Source of the DNA: an uncultured Clostridia bacterium
Lineage (GTDB): Bacteria; Bacillota; Clostridia; Peptostreptococcales; Anaerovoracaceae
DNA: 13,772 bases
NCBI GenBank assembly: GCA_937889655.1
Contig: CALBZG010000083.1
Location: 1 to 13,772 of the forward strand
Direction: 5' to 3'
This document shows, in pieces, positions 1-5,922 of this stretch. The position numbers and the translations under genes are program-made. The notes beneath the pieces were generated by a model. The model did not search any database. It was given only the letters and a program-made list of their open reading frames with translations, and was not told the DNA's origin. Positions within the stretch are counted from its first letter, which is position 1, and each line of letters begins with the position of its first letter.

Positions 1-1245
1 CAGTGCGGCTTTTATAGCATCAGGGAGTATGATATTAGGCATGGCTTGCTGCTCCAGGTCTTCTGAAAGTTCCACTTCCTGCATCAAAGGGTAATTCAGC
101 TGCATGTTGAATCCCATCTTTGCCTTTTTATACATTGTCTCAGCCTGATCTGCCGATACTCTTGCTGCCAGAACATCGTTCTCAGCGGTGCTCACATCGA
201 CCCGTGCCGCTACACCCAGGCTGTATTTTAATTTTACATCAGAAAGCAGCTTCGTTTTAATTTCGAGATTTTCTTCCGATATGCGCGAATTTTCTTGAGC
301 CTGTAAAACACCGAAATATGAGCGTACAGCAGTAGCTTCAAGATTGTTTAAAGCGATTTCGTACTGTATGGAAGCCTGGTTGGCGAAATATTTTCTGCTG
401 ATCTCCACGATCTTGCCATCCATCGTATTGGTTGCCGAAGCAAGCTTCAGATCTTTCCATGCCTCCGTGTTCGCTCTCGCGACGGCAGTCAATGTGTCTC
501 TTGCCAGAACAGCCGCCTCGAATCCCGGTCCTGTGGTTTGCATGCGCTCGATTGACTGCTGCAATGACAACGTTGTTGCCGGACCCACGAAATCCATGCT
601 GCCAAGAACTACAATATCCAAGGCCGGATCCTCTTCTATATCGCTATAATCATAGACGGATATGACTTTCTCGAGTTCCGCCTGTTCGATGATTTCCATC
701 GCATTGTATATCATTTGAGCCGCCATCCACTTCAGGGCGTTTTCCGGCATCTCCTCAGGAAGACCCTCATACAATCCCAGTTGCCGGCCTTTTTCAATGT
801 AGTTATCCGGCCATCTGCCCCCCAGTTCTGAATCGCTGTAACCTGCAGCTCTGAGGACGAAAGTCACCAGTTCATTCGATGTGACCGCCTTGCCAGGTTT
901 AAAGGTCCCATCCGGATATCCAGCTGTTATCCCGTATTCAACGGCATATTTTACAAAAGGCTCCGCCCAGCCATAGCCGGACATATCGGCAAATCCGCTG
1001 ATCCCGCCATCTGTCACCGTATCGGCTGTTTTAACGACGATTGAACAGACCTGCGCTCTTGTCAGGGTTTCATCCGGGTGAAACATGCCATCGGTATCTC
1101 CTGTAATGCTCCCGGTTTCCATAAGGGCCTCAACAGCCTTGGCATATGTTTTTCCTTCCACATCGGATGGAATCGCAGCAAATGCGAAGCTATAAGTTGA
1201 TAATACCAATATCAAAGATATTATCGTACAAAAAATCCTTTTCAT
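1..1245 (-). CDS. SLH-domain protein with TolC-like helical region (3' end beyond window)
   Basis: Partial gene: ATG at 1245-1243, then 415 codons without a stop to the window edge. Residues 1-23 form a signal peptide (charged MKR, hydrophobic core, AFA before the likely cleavage site). Three SLH-like repeats follow. The first, about 25-75, has GDTDGMFHPDETLTRAQ. The second, about 84-136, has GYPDGTFKPGK and then TSNE in place of TRAE. The third, about 145-188, is degenerate. From about 225 to the edge the protein is helical and resembles the outer membrane efflux protein (TolC) family: LSLQQSIERM near the start, then YSLGVAARVDVSTAENDVLA at 341-360, matching the family's 'Y..G..s..dv..a...l' pattern. 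SLH repeats normally bind cell-wall polymers, and TolC proteins form export ducts across an outer membrane. The combination is visible; how it works is inference. The Shine-Dalgarno is weak (AAAGG about 12 bases upstream). It is divergent from the glycan genes and may not be functionally tied to them. Confidence 0.85.
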   Translation of the reverse strand, partial: MKRIFCTIISLILVLSTYSFAFAAIPSDVEGKTYAKAVEALMETGSITGDTDGMFHPDETLTRAQVCSIVVKTADTVTDGGISGFADMSGYGWAEPFVKYAVEYGITAGYPDGTFKPGKAVTSNELVTFVLRAAGYSDSELGGRWPDNYIEKGRQLGLYEGLPEEMPENALKWMAAQMIYNAMEIIEQAELEKVISVYDYSDIEEDPALDIVVLGSMDFVGPATTLSLQQSIERMQTTGPGFEAAVLARDTLTAVARANTEAWKDLKLASATNTMDGKIVEISRKYFANQASIQYEIALNNLEATAVRSYFGVLQAQENSRISEENLEIKTKLLSDVKLKYSLGVAARVDVSTAENDVLAARVSADQAETMYKKAKMGFNMQLNYPLMQEVELSEDLEQQAMPNIILPDAIKAAL

Positions 1246-1296
1246 TTTAACTTTGAACCTTTCTTTATATAATCCTTTTTCGATGATTACTTTACC

Positions 1297-1326
1297 ATTC
1301 TATGCCATAACCTTTCTTATGGTCAA
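1297..1326 (-). promoter_or_regulatory. Predicted SigA-type promoter of the SLH/TolC-like gene
   Basis: On the minus strand, TTGACC (-35, 1326-1321) is followed after 18 bases by TAGAAT (-10, 1302-1297). This would put the transcript start about 45 bases before the ATG at 1245. The spacer contains an inverted repeat (separate entry). The call rests on consensus match and position only. Confidence 0.5.
1305..1322. repeat. Inverted repeat filling the spacer of the minus-strand promoter
   Basis: CCATAA (1305-1310), six bases, then TTATGG (1317-1322): perfect 6-base arms. The dyad sits almost exactly between the -35 and -10 of the minus-strand promoter, where an operator for a dimeric regulator could lie. 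No regulator gene is visible in the window, so function is speculative. Confidence 0.4.
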
Positions 1327-1333
1327 GGGCCAG

Positions 1334-1345
1334 AATCTTAAGATT
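1334..1345. repeat. Perfect 12-base palindrome in the divergent intergenic region
   Basis: AATCTTAAGATT reads the same on both strands. It lies 8 bases upstream of the minus-strand -35 box and about 95 bases upstream of the plus-strand -35 box. It could be a regulator site, but palindromes of this size in A+T-rich spacers also occur by chance. Confidence 0.3.
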
Positions 1346-1439
1346 TAATAACATTATTTCAGGTTGGCTTCTGTCGGGTTGCACTAAGCCCAATTTAATA
1401 TATTATAACATGCCCACCCTTTGATAACACCAATATTTC

Positions 1440-1468
1440 TTGAATGGGTTCGCTTTTAGGGTTATAAT
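1440..1468 (+). promoter_or_regulatory. Predicted SigA-type promoter of the ligase/PGT unit
   Basis: TTGAAT (-35, 1440-1445), a 17-base spacer and a perfect TATAAT (-10, 1463-1468). The expected start near 1475 leaves a leader of about 40 bases before the ATG at 1517. It is the best sigma-A-like match in the intergenic region and lies correctly for the two plus-strand genes. A 13-base palindrome covers the -10. Confidence 0.65.
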
Positions 1469-1472
1469 AACC
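1460..1472. repeat. Palindrome overlapping the -10 box of the plus-strand promoter
   Basis: GGTTATAATAACC is a perfect dyad of 6-base arms around a central A and contains the whole TATAAT. A protein bound here would block polymerase. ATAACC also occurs in the other promoter's dyad (1307-1312) and in the leader (1491-1496). A role as operator is inferred only from position. Confidence 0.35.
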
Positions 1473-1516
1473 GTATTGCAAATCCAGAAAATAACCACTT
1501 TCGAGAGGAAACAGCT

Positions 1517-3577
1517 ATGGCAAAAAAGATCAGCAAGAGCACGTCTCCAAATAAAAACATCCATTCCGGGCAATCGGGCCATACCAGCCAGCAAAAGCAC
1601 ACCGCACGTACTGTGCAGCATAAGGATCATGAGACAACTAAAAACAATGACTATCTTTGGTCCATGAGCTACGCTCCGCGTCTGGACGAGGGTGTCCATT
1701 GGTTCCAGATCCTTCCGATCTCTTTTTTCGCCGCTTTCGTTATCCTCATCACGCAGATGAAAAGTTATGAAAGGCCAATGGAGGATTTCTTCTGGTACTC
1801 TGGCGACAATCATCTGGTGGATTTTTTCAGTTACTACAAGATGGCAGCGATCCTTTTATGCGCCGGCATAGCTCTTATTCTTCTGATTTATAGGGTCTTC
1901 ACACAATCCGTTGCATTTAAAAGATCCCCTTACTATTTTCCAATGCTCATTTATTCTGCATTTGTGATCCTCTCTTATATTTTTTCGGATTATAAAGAAT
2001 TCGCTCTTTGGGGGTGGAACGACAGGTTCGAAGGGACGCTGACTTTGCTGGCGTATATGGTGATGCTGTTTTACACCATAAATTCTATCAATACAACAAG
2101 GGCTGTAAAAATGGTCCTGTACCCGACTGCAGCGGCAAGCGCACTCCTTGGGCTTCTCGGTGTTTCCCAGGCTATGGATAAAGACTTTTTCCGGACTGTG
2201 ATCGGGCAGAAGCTCATCACACCGAATGCAACCCTTGCTACCGGATCGACTATCAACGAAATGATCGAGGAAGCGGCAGCGAAGGGAGAGCAGTTCCTCA
2301 ATTTTACTTTTCAAAATAAGGAAATATATCAGACCGTATACAACATCAATTATGTTTCATTTTACTTGACTTTGCTTATCCCTCTGTTCGGCCTCATTTT
2401 CATTCATTCCTTCATGAAGGGCAAAGAAGAACAGGTTTGGAAAAAGGTGATCTGGGCGCTTATTTTCGCGCTTCTTATATTCAACTTGATCGGATCGGCC
2501 TCCTCAGGCGGGTTCCTTGGAATGGCTGTTGTGGTAGTCGCCGCTGTTCCCCTTCTAAATAAGCAGATCTTGACCTGGTGGAAGCCGTTAGTCATCCTTC
2601 TGACGATCACTATATTGATGGCCGGGGCTACATATGACCGGTGGCTTCCTGAAATCAGCTCCGCATTCAAGGGAGCATCAGGCTCTGCGGAAACATCGGT
2701 TATAGGCGAAGGCGCCAACGCTGCTTTGGAATCACATCATCTGGATTCTATTCTAACTAAAGAAAATGATATCATCATCGGCGTTGACGGAAATGAATTT
2801 ACAGTCAAGACTTTTCCGGATAATCCGATTGCGGTCCAAATCGTCGATAATGAAGGAAAGATGTTGGATCTGGCCCCTACAAACGTATCGCCAATTTACT
2901 ATATCAACGACACCCGGTTCGACTTCTGTCTGATCCAGCCGGCTCAATCAGATGACGGCAAGAATTTTATCATTTTCAGCATGGATAAACAGGAAAAGAA
3001 CTGGGTATTCAGAGTGACTGATGATGGCGTATACTACAATACGGAAATAGGAACTACTGTTAAGCTCGAAGAAAATGTTCCTTCATTCGGATGGGCGGAC
3101 AATCAGGAATTCGGTTCAGGCAGGGGATATATCTGGTCCAGAACGATACCGATGATGAAGGACACTCTTCTCCTTGGGCACGGTGCAGATACCTACTGTC
3201 TGTACTTCCCGCATCAGGACTATGTAGGTAAATACAATTCAGGTACGTTCAGCGACAACATCAGCATCATCGTTGACAAGCCTCATAACATGTATATGGG
3301 GATGTGGCTCGGGACAGGGATGTTTTCAGTGTTTGCATTTTTGGCGATAATGCTTCTTTACATACTGCAAAGCGTCAAATTGTATCGGAATAGGAAATAC
3401 TTTTCGTTCCTCGAATATTCGGGAATCGGTATTTTTCTTGGCATTGTCGGATTTGCTGTAACCGGGCTGGTCAATGACTCCTCGGTATCCATCATGCCGA
3501 TGTTTTATGGACTATTAGGTACCGGAACGGCTATCAATATGATTTTAGCCCGTAACGCTGAAGCTTTGAAGGAGTAA
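1517..3577 (+). CDS. O-antigen ligase/polymerase-family (Wzy_C) membrane protein
   Basis: A 686-residue polytopic membrane protein that probably polymerises lipid-linked repeat units or transfers the glycan to a surface acceptor outside the membrane. Hydrophobic segments lie near residues 63-80, 107-127, 138-156, 174-190, 198-216, 276-298, 311-326, 331-347, 355-371, 602-620, 634-652 and 657-677. Family hallmarks are in the last extracytoplasmic loop: an Arg-containing stretch GSGRGYIWSR (533-542), then GHGADTY (554-560), then KPHNMYMGMWLGTG (588-601), which fits the 'HNxY...G..G' signature of Wzy_C proteins. Residues about 375-530 are a soluble, apparently beta-rich insertion. The first 45 residues are a hydrophilic tail with five His and many Lys and Gln. 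The start is supported by GAGAGGA at 1503-1509; the next Met, residue 50, has no ribosome binding site. The gene ends 6 bases before the PGT gene. Ligase, polymerase and protein O-oligosaccharyltransferase cannot be told apart by sequence. Confidence 0.85.
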   Translation: MAKKISKSTSPNKNIHSGQSGHTSQQKHTARTVQHKDHETTKNNDYLWSMSYAPRLDEGVHWFQILPISFFAAFVILITQMKSYERPMEDFFWYSGDNHLVDFFSYYKMAAILLCAGIALILLIYRVFTQSVAFKRSPYYFPMLIYSAFVILSYIFSDYKEFALWGWNDRFEGTLTLLAYMVMLFYTINSINTTRAVKMVLYPTAAASALLGLLGVSQAMDKDFFRTVIGQKLITPNATLATGSTINEMIEEAAAKGEQFLNFTFQNKEIYQTVYNINYVSFYLTLLIPLFGLIFIHSFMKGKEEQVWKKVIWALIFALLIFNLIGSASSGGFLGMAVVVVAAVPLLNKQILTWWKPLVILLTITILMAGATYDRWLPEISSAFKGASGSAETSVIGEGANAALESHHLDSILTKENDIIIGVDGNEFTVKTFPDNPIAVQIVDNEGKMLDLAPTNVSPIYYINDTRFDFCLIQPAQSDDGKNFIIFSMDKQEKNWVFRVTDDGVYYNTEIGTTVKLEENVPSFGWADNQEFGSGRGYIWSRTIPMMKDTLLLGHGADTYCLYFPHQDYVGKYNSGTFSDNISIIVDKPHNMYMGMWLGTGMFSVFAFLAIMLLYILQSVKLYRNRKYFSFLEYSGIGIFLGIVGFAVTGLVNDSSVSIMPMFYGLLGTGTAINMILARNAEALKE

Positions 3578-3583
3578 GTTCCG

Positions 3584-4195
3584 ATGAAACCTTATCTGCT
3601 CTTCAAACAAACTGCAGACTTCTTTTTTGCAGCACTGCTCATCGTTATATTATCACCGGCATTGCTTTTGCTATCGACAATCATCAAACTGGACTCAAAG
3701 GGTCCGGTTTTATTTAAGCAGAAAAGGATAGGAAAATCGAATATCGAGTTTGACATTTATAAATTCAGGACCATGCGCACAGACACGCCGAAGGATGTAC
3801 CTACCCATATGTTCAGTGACGCAGAGAGCTATATCACTGCTATTGGGAAGTTTCTTCGGAAATCAAGTCTTGATGAACTGCCACAGCTTTTTAACATCAT
3901 TAAAGGCGAGATGTCGTTCATTGGTCCCCGGCCGGCGCTATGGAACCAATATGATCTGATCGAGGCGCGAAACTCTCTTGGCGTTGAAACTATGAAGCCC
4001 GGCATTACAGGGTGGGCCCAGGTCAATGGAAGAGATGAACTGCCTATCAAAGTGAAGGCCGAGTTGGACGGGTTTTATAAAGATCATTGCAGTTTGATTC
4101 TTGACACAAAAATATTGTTCCTTACTTTTATCAATGTTGTGTCGCAAAGAGGAGTTGTCGAAGGCGGACCTGATAAAAAGAAAAAGCAGAGTTGA
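3584..4195 (+). CDS. Short monotopic phosphoglycosyl transferase (bacterial sugar transferase family)
   Basis: A 203-residue enzyme that would start glycan assembly by moving a sugar-1-phosphate from a nucleotide sugar to undecaprenyl phosphate on the inner membrane face. One hydrophobic N-terminal segment (about 12-34) contains Ser24-Pro25, like the re-entrant helix of PglC-type enzymes. Family motifs follow: KFRTM (60-64), LDELPQLFNIIKGEMS (96-111) with the Asp97-Glu98 dyad known to be catalytic in PglC, FIGPRP (112-117) and KPGITGWAQVNGRDE (138-152). The C-terminus is short and Lys-rich. It lacks the extra N-terminal membrane domain of WbaP/WcaJ-type transferases. GAAGGAG at 3568-3574 gives a strong ribosome binding site inside the end of the ligase gene, so the two are probably co-transcribed. 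The sugar donor cannot be read from sequence. Confidence 0.92.
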   Translation: MKPYLLFKQTADFFFAALLIVILSPALLLLSTIIKLDSKGPVLFKQKRIGKSNIEFDIYKFRTMRTDTPKDVPTHMFSDAESYITAIGKFLRKSSLDELPQLFNIIKGEMSFIGPRPALWNQYDLIEARNSLGVETMKPGITGWAQVNGRDELPIKVKAELDGFYKDHCSLILDTKILFLTFINVVSQRGVVEGGPDKKKKQS

Positions 4196-4221
4196 TCCGT
4201 ATCAGATCAGGCCTGCTTTTT
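4181..4221. terminator. Bidirectional terminator between the convergent units
   Basis: AAAAAGCAG (4181-4189) pairs with CTGCTTTTT (4213-4221), and inside it TGATC (4193-4197) pairs with GATCA (4205-4209) around a 7-base loop, with a 3x3 mismatch between the two stems. The flanking A-tract and T-tract give a U-run on either transcript. The hairpin contains the PGT stop codon (4193-4195) and the stop of the minus-strand SDR gene (4204-4202), so it would end both units. G+C in the stem is low, so strength is uncertain. Confidence 0.6.
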
Positions 4222-5104
4222 TCATTTCCCGGATTTCTTCTGTGATACCCTGTTCAAATCCAATTGGATCGTAGCCAAAATCATTAGCCGCATCCTCATA
4301 AGAAAAGTTCTTATCCTCCTGCATGCGCAAGACTTGCTCGACGTTGATGATCGCCCGGCTGCCAAACAAACCATTATAGATTTTTGCAGCAGCTACCGAT
4401 AATCCCAGCGGTATTTTTACGATGATATTCTTCCGGCCAAGTTTGCTTGAAACAGTCCGGATAATATCCAGGTAAGGCAGTGCTGATCTTCCCGGCAAAT
4501 TATATTCCTTGTTTTTTGTGGTTTTGGGATCCATTAAAATATCGTAATATGCATTTCCTAAATCTCTGGCATGGACCGGCTGCATGAGATTCCGGCCATT
4601 TCCGAACAGAGGGAAGAATTTGTGCCTGTTCAGATAAAGAATCAGTTTATGCATATTGACATCCATTTGGGATCCATAAATCATCGTGGGCCTGATGATC
4701 GTGACATTTTTGTAAGTCCCGCTTTTCCTCTCCTCAAGGATCCTGTCCTCTATGCGAATATACTCAGCGGACGCGCTCTTGTATCTGGAGTATCTGCCAG
4801 TTGTATGAACCAGAATGGCCCAGTCAATATTCTCTAAAGCGGCAACTTCCATAATATACTTGCTGACTTGTATACCTGCGATATGAAGTACCACATCGAC
4901 GCCCCGCATGGCTTTTTTTAATTTTTCTACATCTTCCAGCGGACAATTGACAATAGTATAATTCAAGCCGCTTTCAGCCAAGTGGGATGTATCTCTGCCC
5001 TCCCTGACAATGCAAACCAGCTCACCTTCGAATTTCTCACGCTCTAGACGTTTGATAAACCATCTACCGGAATGGCCAGTAGCTCCGGTCAGAAGTATTT
5101 TCAT
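4202..5104 (-). CDS. Atypical SDR / NAD-dependent epimerase-dehydratase-like protein
   Basis: A 300-residue Rossmann-fold protein, last gene of the minus-strand operon. TGATGHSG (6-13) fits the TGxxGxxG dinucleotide-binding motif of extended and atypical SDR proteins, and IIRPTMIYG (136-144) is the conserved strand and loop common in the family. The active-site YxxxK is not intact: the candidate Tyr115 in AEYIRIEDR is followed four residues later by Glu119, not Lys. The strand ahead of it (LVHTTGRYS) still has a Ser/Thr-rich turn. It may therefore bind NAD(P) without acting as a standard epimerase or reductase, or use other residues. The gene overlaps the upstream GT2 gene by ATGA and has GGAGGGG before its start, so translation is probably coupled. 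Possible roles are modification of a nucleotide sugar or lipid-linked glycan, or a structural or regulatory role; no substrate can be named. Confidence 0.75.
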   Translation of the reverse strand: MKILLTGATGHSGRWFIKRLEREKFEGELVCIVREGRDTSHLAESGLNYTIVNCPLEDVEKLKKAMRGVDVVLHIAGIQVSKYIMEVAALENIDWAILVHTTGRYSRYKSASAEYIRIEDRILEERKSGTYKNVTIIRPTMIYGSQMDVNMHKLILYLNRHKFFPLFGNGRNLMQPVHARDLGNAYYDILMDPKTTKNKEYNLPGRSALPYLDIIRTVSSKLGRKNIIVKIPLGLSVAAAKIYNGLFGSRAIINVEQVLRMQEDKNFSYEDAANDFGYDPIGFEQGITEEIREMKKAGLI

Positions 5105-5922
5105 ATTCCCCTCCGGTTTTTATTGCTTAAGCCCTCTATTTTTGCTCTTACTACCTGTTTTATTTTGCTGACCAGTCTAAGAGAATTAACCAAATACGGA
5201 AATTTGATATGATGCATCTCCAGACTGCGCTGCACTTCTTTAAATCCGATCCTGCTGCTATTCAAGTCTTTTGTGCTTGCTCCCCCGAGCTTCATCATAA
5301 CAAGTATTTCGTTTATATAAGCCAACTTTATCCCGCCGTCCTTTACGACCCTCAGGATGAATTCATTGTCAGCGGCATTCCGCATATCGGTCAGGTATCC
5401 TCCATATTTTTCATAGACCGTTTTTTTCAAATATAGCGTCTGATGGGGTATGGTCCAGCCTGTTTGAAAGCTGCCCTTTCCTGCTATCCAGATCCTTTTT
5501 ATCTTGTCCGGGTCTACTGCGTCCACAAAGGCCAAATTGCCGTAGATTCCCTCAAGTTCATCGTCCTTACCGAACTCGGCTGCGATCTTCTCCACAACCT
5601 GTGCATCTCTAAAAAAATCATCTGAGTGCAAGAATCCTACAACATCACCAGTGGCCATTGAGACGCCTTTATTTAATGCATCGTAGATACCGGTGTCTTT
5701 TTCACTGATCCATCTTAAACGGCCTTCATAAAGACTTTCAAAACTTTTTACTATTTCAATGGTTCCATCTGAAGAGGCACCATCAACAATGATGTGTTCG
5801 ATATCTCCATAGGTCTGTTCGAGGACGGACCGGATCGCATCGCCAATCACCGATTCGGAGTTGTGGGTTGCTGTTACTATTGAGATTTTGATTCTTTTAC
5901 TATCATTCAACCTGATATCCAT
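5101..5922 (-). CDS. Family 2 glycosyltransferase
   Basis: A 273-residue cytoplasmic GT-A glycosyltransferase that would add one sugar from a nucleotide donor to the lipid-linked glycan. The N-terminal domain shows KISIVTATHNSESV (12-25), IIVDGASSDGT (44-54), SEKDTGIYDALNKG (73-86) and LHSDDFF (98-104), where Ser100-Asp101-Asp102 is the expected metal/donor-binding DxD-type site. The middle motif is common in WcaA/WcaE-like GT2 enzymes of exopolysaccharide clusters. No membrane segment is evident, so it is probably peripheral. The first 20 bases overlap the end of fcl in another frame. The nearest Shine-Dalgarno, AAAAGG, is only 1 base from the ATG, so translation may depend on ribosomes finishing fcl, or a start a few codons later (TTG, codon 5) may be used. 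The sugar is unknown; fucose is possible given the adjacent fcl, but that is inference. Confidence 0.88.
   Translation of the reverse strand: MDIRLNDSKRIKISIVTATHNSESVIGDAIRSVLEQTYGDIEHIIVDGASSDGTIEIVKSFESLYEGRLRWISEKDTGIYDALNKGVSMATGDVVGFLHSDDFFRDAQVVEKIAAEFGKDDELEGIYGNLAFVDAVDPDKIKRIWIAGKGSFQTGWTIPHQTLYLKKTVYEKYGGYLTDMRNAADNEFILRVVKDGGIKLAYINEILVMMKLGGASTKDLNSSRIGFKEVQRSLEMHHIKFPYLVNSLRLVSKIKQVVRAKIEGLSNKNRRGI

Noticed and set aside
344..665. Two plus-strand open frames of about 100 and 77 codons
   Set aside because: Both are antisense to the SLH/TolC-like gene, which reads through this region without a stop and shows conserved family patterns.
1246..1290. Possible riboswitch or attenuator in the SLH/TolC-like leader
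   Set aside because: The predicted leader is only about 45 bases and A+T-rich, with no stable hairpin or aptamer-like conserved core.
1379..1409. Second possible plus-strand promoter (TTGCAC with TATTAT or TATAAC)
   Set aside because: Spacer is 16 or 19 bases depending on the -10 chosen and neither hexamer is a good match; the promoter at 1440-1468 is clearly better and closer to the gene.
1403..1813. A 136-codon minus-strand frame across the divergent promoter and the ligase start
   Set aside because: It is antisense to the hydrophilic N-terminus and first membrane segment of the ligase-family gene, and would run through both the -10 and -35 of a good plus-strand promoter.
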